This document shows, in pieces, positions 8,801-13,978 of a stretch of 15,603 nt of DNA. The number at the start of each line of letters is the position of its first letter. Position 1 is the first letter of the stretch. The notes beneath the pieces were generated by a model. It worked only from the letters and a program-made list of their open reading frames with translations. It did not search any database and had not been told where the DNA came from. This DNA is from Parvicella sp963922585 (lineage in GTDB: Bacteria; Bacteroidota; Bacteroidia; Flavobacteriales_D; Parvicellaceae). Position numbers and translations under genes: made by a program. The stretch is from contig CAWUIK010000073.1 in the NCBI GenBank assembly GCA_963922585.1, forward strand, positions 1-15,603, written 5' to 3'.

Positions 8801-9142
8801 TAGACCATTATCTGAGATTTTAAAAATTCCTAAACCAGAGGTATTAGCCACAAGTATATCGTCCTCTACACTAAGTGTAGAAAAACTTTCCATTTTATCT
8901 GGAAGCAATAAAGTTCTCCAATTTTGCCCATCATATTGCAAAACACCTCTTTGATTAGCAAAACACAAAACTCCTTCTTTAGTTTCCGAAATACCAAAAA
9001 TTTGGGCGTTTGCTTTGTAATCTTTTTGTGTATAATTCTTAATTCTTACAGATCCTTGCAACGAAAATGGCCCTTGAGCTAAAAAAGTCAAAAAGGAAAA
9101 TGAGAAAACAAAAAAAGCGTATATACTTTTACTCCATTTCAT
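5885..9142 (-). CDS. Membrane sensor: beta-propeller, Y_Y_Y domain and SpoIIE-type protein phosphatase
   Basis: A 1085-residue signalling protein. A signal peptide (1 to about 23) is followed by a long extracytoplasmic region with two-component-regulator propeller repeats (motifs such as LWLGTANGISKVD, IWIGTKPNDGVYK, IYVGTDNGLYKK; about 25-660). A Y_Y_Y-type beta-sandwich (about 670-735), one membrane helix (about 742-763) and a cytoplasmic coiled coil (about 765-815) come next, then a SpoIIE/PP2C-like phosphatase (about 830-1085). Metal-binding acidic residues appear intact: D853 in GDFYW, D875 in AADCTGHG, D1023 in FTDGFAD, D1076-D1077 in VDDICIIG. No histidine kinase, receiver or DNA-binding domain exists, so it should signal by dephosphorylating a Ser/Thr-phosphorylated partner. 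The frame extends to a TTG at 9163, but ATG at 9142 begins the signal peptide properly. It lies 44 bp behind a T9SS cargo gene. Ligand and target are unknown. Confidence 0.9.
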   Translation of the reverse strand: MKWSKSIYAFFVFSFSFLTFLAQGPFSLQGSVRIKNYTQKDYKANAQIFGISETKEGVLCFANQRGVLQYDGQNWRTLLLPDKMESFSTLSVEDDILVANTSGLGIFKISDNGLYTFQDLSDNYTDSRNPISGLSRYKNGYVISYLNVVYVLDENFQKIAEYKDQNKSIGAVSVIDDKIYFRGKENALIVFENGTFKKVFAENLFEDKLITSILKFNKQIIVVTEQNGVYILEKDNKLTWVYHNDEFSFKSAHNINDEFLSLGSFVNGLLVLNKNFTPKFLLNPNKGLNDGTILCQFLDRESNLWLGTANGISKVDLLSPVMKYESVFNGATIEDISEFKNNIILATGGGAYNLTSSGEIIKISDINHDCFGLNKLIFESDTSIFISSLYDVFKYDEKAVSITEGGPYNVAQSPLNPNHLVVLHYDGIQLLEYNEGKFEEIKYIQGFCEGEPFNFNIKNDGTIWIGTKPNDGVYKMHMDVFFQNELTFERFYTGQGLPEGQTYIFNYDNEIYVGTDNGLYKKVGQKFEISKEFGVDFTDGSRGIHRINKDLNGNIWMVLFRDVDNTYEIGFTQKDSEGNHIWHPEFFFSYDEYIVHSVFHQNETITWLGGPGGLMSFDKSLIKTKEVNFEALIRQIKIGDSLVFGGNGNLIQDLIFEYNPKQLLEFNFTANSYYAEEKTVFAFYLEGYDSDWSDWSSKTVKDYSLDEGTYTFHVKAKNILGIESRVTSFKFTVLPPWYRTIWGYLLFVFIFSGVLFVVVRLSIRRIKQQNIKLEQIVDERTQEVVAQKAEAERQRDFAEEQKHLVEEKNAEITDSINYAKRLQNAILTPVKTIQETFKTSFILFLPKDIVAGDFYWTNLAKSNNRSSRSLIAAADCTGHGVPGAMVSVVCSNALDRSVKEFGLIEPAKILDKVTDLVIETFEQSEDEVKDGMDIAICSYETIGDYVEVQYAGANNPLWVIRDTNEMEVNGEIIKPILEDSSQKLFLFEVKATKQPVGKYAERKPFENNVIKLVEGDVVYSFTDGFADQFGGDNGKKYKYLPFKKLVLSIQHLSMEEQEQVLFKEFTQWKGIFEQVDDICIIGIKI

Positions 9143-9148
9143 AAGTAA

Positions 9149-9156
9149 CAAATATA
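9149..9156 (-). promoter_or_regulatory. -7 box just upstream of the phosphatase start
   Basis: TATATTTG on the minus strand is a perfect match to TAnnTTTG, seven bases from the ATG at 9142. A start roughly 5 bases after the box would give an almost leaderless mRNA. No clear TTG lies at the usual upstream distance (the region reads TTTTA), so the call is weak. Confidence 0.4.
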
Positions 9157-9186
9157 CACGCAATTTTTATAGTGGTAAAAGGTTTT

Positions 9187-10104
9187 TTAATTTTTCATAA
9201 ATCTATACGAGTTGAAAGTTCCATTATCAATAACCAATTGATAAATTCCGCTTTGAACATCTTCTAAATCTATATTAATAGAATGCTGTCCCAAAACCTT
9301 AATTGGGCTCAATTGTTTTACTATTCTTCCTGAAATATCATAAACTTTAATTGTAATTGGGGTCCATGAAAGCGAACTAAATGTAACATTCAAATTTCCA
9401 TTTGTTGGATTGGGTGCTAATTGCACTTCTTGAATTCTTTGAACCTCTACATTTGCTACATTCAACATAATTCCAGATGCTTGATTAGATCTAGTAGTAT
9501 TGTGATTTGCTTTGGTCGAAGTACAAGTGTTTACAAAATCTACATCAACAACCATATCATACTGAACTTGAGGAACAGCACTAGTAAAATTCCATGCAGT
9601 ATCTTGATTATTTGAAGTTGAATTGACTAAAATGCTATTTCCTCCCCCTTGTGGAAGATCCCAACATTGGTAAAAATTAAATGGTTTTCCAATATAAGGT
9701 GTCCACTTTAGCCAAAGTTCATTTAAAGGATTTTGAACAATGATAAAATGAATCGTCTGTGCAGGAGCGCTTAGTGGCCCAACAACTCCATTTACATCTT
9801 TACCGGCAATTCTGTACATATAAGGTCTAAGATTAGGATTGGCATCCATATCATGGTATTCACTTAAATCAGCATATTTAACTTTTGCTATAAGAGAATC
9901 ATTTCCTCCAAGAGTTCTTCTGTAAATAAACATACTGTCAATTGCAGCTAATGGTGAAATTTGGCTATCTCTCTCCCAAACAACAATATTGTGTGAATAT
10001 GTTTCATCTACAGTAGCAACACATATATCAGTTACGGGACCCACTTGACTTGTTCCAAAAAATACTATTATTAGCGATAAGGATGTAAGTAATATATTCT
10101 TCAT
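9187..10104 (-). CDS. T9SS cargo protein with fibronectin-III-like domain
   Basis: A 305-residue secreted protein. The signal peptide spans about 1-20 (MKNILLTSLSLIIVFFGTSQ). A fibronectin-III-like beta-sandwich (about 22-115) includes HNIVVWERD, YRRTLGG and PYMYRIAGKDVNGVVGPLS. A second beta-rich region with VWF-unrelated WLKWTPYIGK and WDLPQGGG segments follows. The C-terminus is a type A T9SS sorting domain: LAPNPTNGNLNV, KVYDISGRIV, then the typical SGIYQLVIDNG and basic RFMKN end. It should cross the outer membrane by T9SS and be released or attached at the surface. No catalytic motif is seen. The phosphatase gene lies 44 bp downstream on the same strand with no hairpin between, so co-transcription is possible. 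Confidence 0.85.
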   Translation of the reverse strand: MKNILLTSLSLIIVFFGTSQVGPVTDICVATVDETYSHNIVVWERDSQISPLAAIDSMFIYRRTLGGNDSLIAKVKYADLSEYHDMDANPNLRPYMYRIAGKDVNGVVGPLSAPAQTIHFIIVQNPLNELWLKWTPYIGKPFNFYQCWDLPQGGGNSILVNSTSNNQDTAWNFTSAVPQVQYDMVVDVDFVNTCTSTKANHNTTRSNQASGIMLNVANVEVQRIQEVQLAPNPTNGNLNVTFSSLSWTPITIKVYDISGRIVKQLSPIKVLGQHSINIDLEDVQSGIYQLVIDNGTFNSYRFMKN

Positions 10105-10183
10105 GATATTTTTATTAAAAGGTTATTATAAAGACGGCTTTTAAATGTAAAAGTAAAAATGTTATTTTAAACATATAACAAAC

Positions 10184-10209
10184 AATGATAAATAATGTTT
10201 TTTATCATT
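10184..10209. repeat. Inverted repeat in a divergent intergenic region
   Basis: AATGATAAA (10184-10192) and TTTATCATT (10201-10209) form a perfect 9-bp inverted repeat with an 8-base spacer. It lies between two divergent genes, about 35 bases before the plus-strand start at 10244. A plus-strand TAACTTCG (10221-10228) resembling a -7 box follows it. The symmetry and position fit an operator for a dimeric regulator, but AT-rich chance symmetry cannot be excluded. Confidence 0.35.
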
Positions 10210-10243
10210 TGAAAAACATTTAACTTCGTAAAAACTTTAAAAA

Positions 10244-10753
10244 ATGAAGAAATTAATTATACTTTCAACTTTCTTGTTATTTCAACAAATTATTTCAAGC
10301 CAATCAAATCAAAAAGATAGCATATTCAAAAGTGACGTAAGTTCTATAGATAATATTATTGCCGCTATGTATGATGTAATATCTGGACCAGCGGGTCAAA
10401 GAGATTGGGATAGGTTTCATAATTTATATCACAAAAATGCTTATATGATGGCCATTTTCGGAACATCTGACACTACACATAGTAGTCGAACTTTTTCACC
10501 CGCTGAGTATGTAGAGCGCTGTGACGACATGATGAAAAAAGATGCATTTAAAGAAATAGAATTAAGTCGAAAAATGGAAAGATTTGGGAATTTAGTACAA
10601 GTTTTTTCTGCTTATGAATTTACGACCCCTACAGTGTTGAAAACTGGCATCAATTCATTACAATTGTTTTTTGATGGTGAAAGATGGTGGATTATGACAA
10701 TAATTTGGCAAGAATCTAATCCAAATTTACCATTACCAGAATGGGTGAGATAA
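10244..10753 (+). CDS. Small secreted NTF2-like (SnoaL-type) protein
   Basis: A 169-residue protein with a signal peptide (MKKLIILSTFLLFQQIISSQ, about 1-20). The mature part looks like one NTF2/SnoaL-like cone fold (about 33-165): an N-terminal helix with AAMYDVISGPAGQRDWDRFHNLYHKNA, a FSPAEYVERCDDMM helix, then beta strands ending in the characteristic FFDGERWWIMTIIW. Such domains act as small-molecule binding pockets or enzymes, and the sequence does not reveal which. No lipobox and no T9SS domain are present, so it should be periplasmic or simply exported. Upstream bases give a weak -7 box at 10221. The ABC transporter begins 114 bp downstream but has its own promoter candidate. Confidence 0.72.
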   Translation: MKKLIILSTFLLFQQIISSQSNQKDSIFKSDVSSIDNIIAAMYDVISGPAGQRDWDRFHNLYHKNAYMMAIFGTSDTTHSSRTFSPAEYVERCDDMMKKDAFKEIELSRKMERFGNLVQVFSAYEFTTPTVLKTGINSLQLFFDGERWWIMTIIWQESNPNLPLPEWVR

Positions 10754-10794
10754 CAGTCATAATTTTTAATACCATTAAAATTTTCATTTGTTTT

Positions 10795-10825
10795 TTGCAC
10801 TTGGTTTTAAAATCAACTATCTTTA
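10795..10825 (+). promoter_or_regulatory. Probable promoter of the ABC transporter operon
   Basis: TTG (10795-10797) is followed after 20 bases by TATCTTTA (10818-10825), a seven-of-eight match to TAnnTTTG. A start near 10831 would leave a leader of about 37 bases before the ATG at 10868. Motif matching only. Confidence 0.5.
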
Positions 10826-10867
10826 TGAAACATTAATAATAATATTTCAATTTATACTAGTTGAAAA

Positions 10868-11497
10868 ATGATTAAAGTAGAAAATCTCACATTTAGATAT
10901 AATTCAGAAAAGGAAATTAGTTTTCCAGATTTTGAATATGAACAAGGGACTCAAGCATTGCTGTTAGGAGAAAGTGGTTGTGGAAAAACAACTTTATTGC
11001 ATTTACTTTCTGGTTTGCTCAGCCCCACAAAAGGAAGTGTGACGATAAATGGTGTTCAACTCAAAACTTTATCTGGAGCAGCGATGGATCATTATAGAGG
11101 ACAGAATATTGGAATCGTCTTTCAGACACCGCATTTTATTGATGCTCTTTCCGTTCAAGAAAATTTGCAAATGGCACAAACTCTTGCCGGGAGAAAAAAA
11201 GATAAGAATGCTATTGAGAATATTTTGAATGAATTAGGAATTGGTCATAAATTAAAATCTTCAGTAAAAAGTTTAAGCCAAGGTGAAAAACAAAGAGTTA
11301 CTATTGCAAGAGCATTGGTCAATCAACCTAAAATTATTCTAGCCGATGAACCTACATCTGCATTGGACGACAAAAATTGTAAAGCCGTAATACAAATGTT
11401 GCAAAATCTTGCTCAAAAAAATAACGCTACTCTACTCATTGTGACGCACGATAACAGACTAAATGATTCCTTCAACCAAAAACTTTCTTTATCATGA
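10868..11497 (+). CDS. ABC transporter ATP-binding protein (LolD/MacB-type)
   Basis: The 209-residue nucleotide-binding subunit energises the permease encoded immediately downstream. All ABC motifs are intact: Walker A GESGCGKTT (34-42), Q-loop Q86, signature LSQGEKQR (136-143), Walker B IILADE (156-161), D-loop SALD (164-167) and H-loop H194. The short single-domain form and pairing with an FtsX-fold permease place it in the LolD/MacB/FtsE class, whose members typically move or extract substrates on the periplasmic side. The stop overlaps the permease start in ATGA (11494-11497), so the two are translationally coupled. Confidence 0.92.
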   Translation: MIKVENLTFRYNSEKEISFPDFEYEQGTQALLLGESGCGKTTLLHLLSGLLSPTKGSVTINGVQLKTLSGAAMDHYRGQNIGIVFQTPHFIDALSVQENLQMAQTLAGRKKDKNAIENILNELGIGHKLKSSVKSLSQGEKQRVTIARALVNQPKIILADEPTSALDDKNCKAVIQMLQNLAQKNNATLLIVTHDNRLNDSFNQKLSLS

Positions 11498-12963
11498 ATT
11501 TATTTAAATTAAGTTGGAAAAATATCATTTACAGACCACTAAGCAGCGGTTTGTCTGTGTTGCTTTTGGCATCGGGAATTGCAATTATTTTAATTACGAT
11601 TCTCACGACTAAACAATTGGATGACAAATTCAAAACAAATGTTCAAGATATTGATTTTGTGGTAGGAGCCAAAGGAAGTCGTTTACAATTGTTGCTTTGT
11701 AATATTTTTCAGGTGGACAATCCTACTGGAAATATCAAATATGCAAAAGCCAATGCCATAAAAATGAATCCAATGGTTGAGTTGGCAATTCCACTTTCTA
11801 TTGGAGATAATTATCAAACGTATAGAATTGTAGGAACAACTCCTGAATACATTGATTTGTTTAAAGGAAAAATTAGTGAAGGTAAGATTTGGGATAAACC
11901 ATTGCAAGCGGTTATTGGGAGTAGCATCAAAGAAAAACTGCATTTAAGAATAGGAGATACTTTTGCAGGTGGTCATGGATTAGGAGAATCTACTCATTCT
12001 CACGATGATATGCTATATGAAGTGGTAGGAATTTTAGAGAAAAATGGTTCAGTTTTAGACAATTTGCTTTTGACTTCTTTAGAAAGTGTTTGGGTAGTTC
12101 ATGCTGGTGAATCTCATCAAGCAAAAGGCTCGCTAGAAGTAAAATCTTATGACGACTTAGACAGCACTGAAAAAGGTAAAATCATGACTTTAGAGGAGTT
12201 TAAGGCTCAAAATGCTTTGGAAGATTCTTTAGAAGAAAGTCATGCTCATGATGAACATGCACACAATGACCATGAAGGTCTCGACCATTCAGAGCACAGT
12301 CACGACAACCCTGAACATGGCCACGAAGGACACGTACATGGACCAGGTTGCAATCATGGAAATCTAGGCAAAAACATTGATTTCGATTCTTTACTCAAAA
12401 CCATCAATCCTTTAGATAGAGAAATCACAGGAATGTTGATAAAAGTAAAAGAAGGATCTGCGAAAGCGAAACTATCTGTTTCGGCAACTATCAACACTTA
12501 TGAAGGCATGATGGCAGCGGATGTTGCTATTGAAATGCAATTACTAAAAGAGTTAATGTCTCCAGCAACAAGTGTTTTAGAATTATTGGCTTACGTAATA
12601 ATGATTATTGCAGCACTGAGTATGTTTGTGGCTATGTTTAATTCCCTAAAAGATAGACAATATGAGATTGCACTGATGCGAGTAATGGGGAGTTCTTCTA
12701 TTAAAGTTTTTGTCTCTATTTTGTTGGAAGGCATCTATTTGGCAATTATAGGCTTCTTTGTAGGTTGGTTACTCAGTCATTTAGGGATGCAAATTTTCTC
12801 AGGATACCTTACAGAATCCTACAAATATGATTTCAGCGGTTGGATTTTTGTGCAAGAAGAAATCTATATTTTTATAGGTGCAATCATTATTGGAATTTTA
12901 GCAGCTCTATTTCCTGCATATAAAGCCTATGCTACGGATATTTCTAAGACATTGAGTAGGTAG
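11494..12963 (+). CDS. FtsX/MacB-family ABC permease with histidine-rich extracytoplasmic insert
   Basis: A 489-residue permease, longer than the roughly 400 residues usual for this family. One N-terminal membrane helix (about 18-39) is followed by a large extracytoplasmic domain (about 40-360) and three C-terminal helices (about 364-386, 404-428, 459-481), the MacB/LolC-type topology. The start of the outer domain carries DFVVGAKGSRLQLLL and DNPTGNI. The domain also has GGHGLGESTHSHDD (H168, H170) and an acidic, histidine-rich stretch at 250-289 with 13 His and Cys286. Such loops bind zinc, nickel or copper in many transporters, so a metal-related role (export, delivery or metal sensing by a lipoprotein extractor) is inferred. 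From memory, related permeases occur in Zur-controlled clusters of Pseudomonas and Vibrio. The gene ends 18 bp from a convergent gene. Confidence 0.86.
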   Translation: MNLFKLSWKNIIYRPLSSGLSVLLLASGIAIILITILTTKQLDDKFKTNVQDIDFVVGAKGSRLQLLLCNIFQVDNPTGNIKYAKANAIKMNPMVELAIPLSIGDNYQTYRIVGTTPEYIDLFKGKISEGKIWDKPLQAVIGSSIKEKLHLRIGDTFAGGHGLGESTHSHDDMLYEVVGILEKNGSVLDNLLLTSLESVWVVHAGESHQAKGSLEVKSYDDLDSTEKGKIMTLEEFKAQNALEDSLEESHAHDEHAHNDHEGLDHSEHSHDNPEHGHEGHVHGPGCNHGNLGKNIDFDSLLKTINPLDREITGMLIKVKEGSAKAKLSVSATINTYEGMMAADVAIEMQLLKELMSPATSVLELLAYVIMIIAALSMFVAMFNSLKDRQYEIALMRVMGSSSIKVFVSILLEGIYLAIIGFFVGWLLSHLGMQIFSGYLTESYKYDFSGWIFVQEEIYIFIGAIIIGILAALFPAYKAYATDISKTLSR

Positions 12964-12981
12964 CAATTGTTACTTTAAATA

Positions 12982-13896
12982 TCATTGTATTTTAAGAAAC
13001 TTTACTTTATTGTAATGGAAGTTTGATAATCGAACATCCAAAATGTAAATTCCCTCTTTTAATTCTTCAACATTCAGAATGTTTGTTTTTTCATTTCCAA
13101 TTTCAACTCTCTTGATTAATATTCCATTGAGGTTGTAAATTTTTATTTCAGAAATTTCAATTTCTGATTGAATTTTTAATTCTGAATGTGTAATTGAAGG
13201 GAAGACCTTAATTTCATTTGAAGTAGTTTCATTAATTGAATTAGGTATATAAATGGGATCACATGAAGCTATAGAATCCATTTGATTATAGAACAATGTT
13301 CCATCTTTAAAAAAACAACTTAATTTTCCAGGTCCATTTACATCTGCATTTCCTCCTGGAGAATTGATTAATGATGTGGAGCCTACTCCCTCAATCCATA
13401 ATACATTTTTCACTCCATTTGATTGTACTGTATCTAATGCATGAAGATAATAATGTTTATAATCATTTCCATCAATAAGTATTCTGGGAACTATAGAATC
13501 TAAAATAAAATCACCTGAGTTTAATGGAAAAGGACTTACAGGATTGAATAAATTAATAACTTCATTTATTTGTAAAGAAAAATCATACAACAACCACTCT
13601 CTTGGCCCTGTGAAAGGATCCATAAAAGTTAAATATACTTTTTGTTCAGATACATCTTCTCTTAGTAAAAAAGTCCTTGAAATATAATGAAACCCGTCCA
13701 AAATTTTATAGGAAAATCCATTCAATAAAGTATCTCCATCTGTATAATACTTATCTTGAATACAACCTGAATTACAAGAAGTTAGATGCCATTCATTAAA
13801 ATTATCTAGAAGTGGCTTGTAGTTTTGTGAAAATACTATATTTCCTTGTAGAACAACAAAGCAAAAAACTAAATATATAAGACTTTTAACTTTCAT
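12982..13896 (-). CDS. T9SS type A sorting-domain protein of unknown function
   Basis: A 304-residue secreted protein. The signal peptide covers about 1-23 (MKVKSLIYLVFCFVVLQGN, then IVFSQ). The middle is beta-rich with WHLTSC, CNSGC and CIQDKYYTDGD near the N-terminus, LLREDVSEQKVYL, and GVGSTSLINSPGG followed by CFFKDG. This pattern is common in a family of Bacteroidota secreted proteins with no known activity. The C-terminal sorting domain shows IKVFPSITHSELKI, IKIYNLNGILIKRV and LKEGIYILDVR, ending KVKFLKIQ. The usual PNP motif is replaced by FPS, a divergent but recognisable form. It should be exported by T9SS. It ends 18 bp from the ABC permease, with no hairpin between. Confidence 0.82.
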   Translation of the reverse strand: MKVKSLIYLVFCFVVLQGNIVFSQNYKPLLDNFNEWHLTSCNSGCIQDKYYTDGDTLLNGFSYKILDGFHYISRTFLLREDVSEQKVYLTFMDPFTGPREWLLYDFSLQINEVINLFNPVSPFPLNSGDFILDSIVPRILIDGNDYKHYYLHALDTVQSNGVKNVLWIEGVGSTSLINSPGGNADVNGPGKLSCFFKDGTLFYNQMDSIASCDPIYIPNSINETTSNEIKVFPSITHSELKIQSEIEISEIKIYNLNGILIKRVEIGNEKTNILNVEELKEGIYILDVRLSNFHYNKVKFLKIQ

Positions 13897-13913
13897 CTTT
13901 TATAAATAAATGA

Positions 13914-13921
13914 TAAAGATA
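13914..13921 (-). promoter_or_regulatory. Candidate -7 box for the 12982-13896 gene
   Basis: TATCTTTA on the minus strand is a seven-of-eight match to TAnnTTTG and is the same octamer as the box at 10818. It sits directly after the U-tract of the preceding terminator, 17 bases before the ATG. The upstream -33 position falls inside the terminator hairpin and lacks a clear TTG. Confidence 0.35.
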
Positions 13922-13956
13922 CAAAAAAAGGGGACTCTCTTTTGAGAATCCCCTTT
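13922..13956 (-). terminator. Intrinsic terminator of the large T9SS gene
   Basis: On the minus strand, AAAGGGGATTCTC (13956-13944) pairs with GAGAGTCCCCTTT (13939-13927) as a 13-bp stem with one U-G pair and a four-base loop, followed by UUUU. It lies 22 bases after the stop at 13979. The stem is strong and nearly symmetric. Confidence 0.9.
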
Positions 13957-13978
13957 GTAATCAATTAAAAACTAATAG

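Noticed and set aside
9143..9163. Longer phosphatase beginning at TTG 9163
   Set aside because: The added residues precede a normal signal peptide starting at ATG 9142, and the TTG lies upstream of the candidate -7 box.
12238..12363. His-codon-rich stretch considered as a DNA tandem repeat
   Set aside because: CAT/CAC codons recur at irregular spacing with no regular repeat unit, so it is explained by protein composition.
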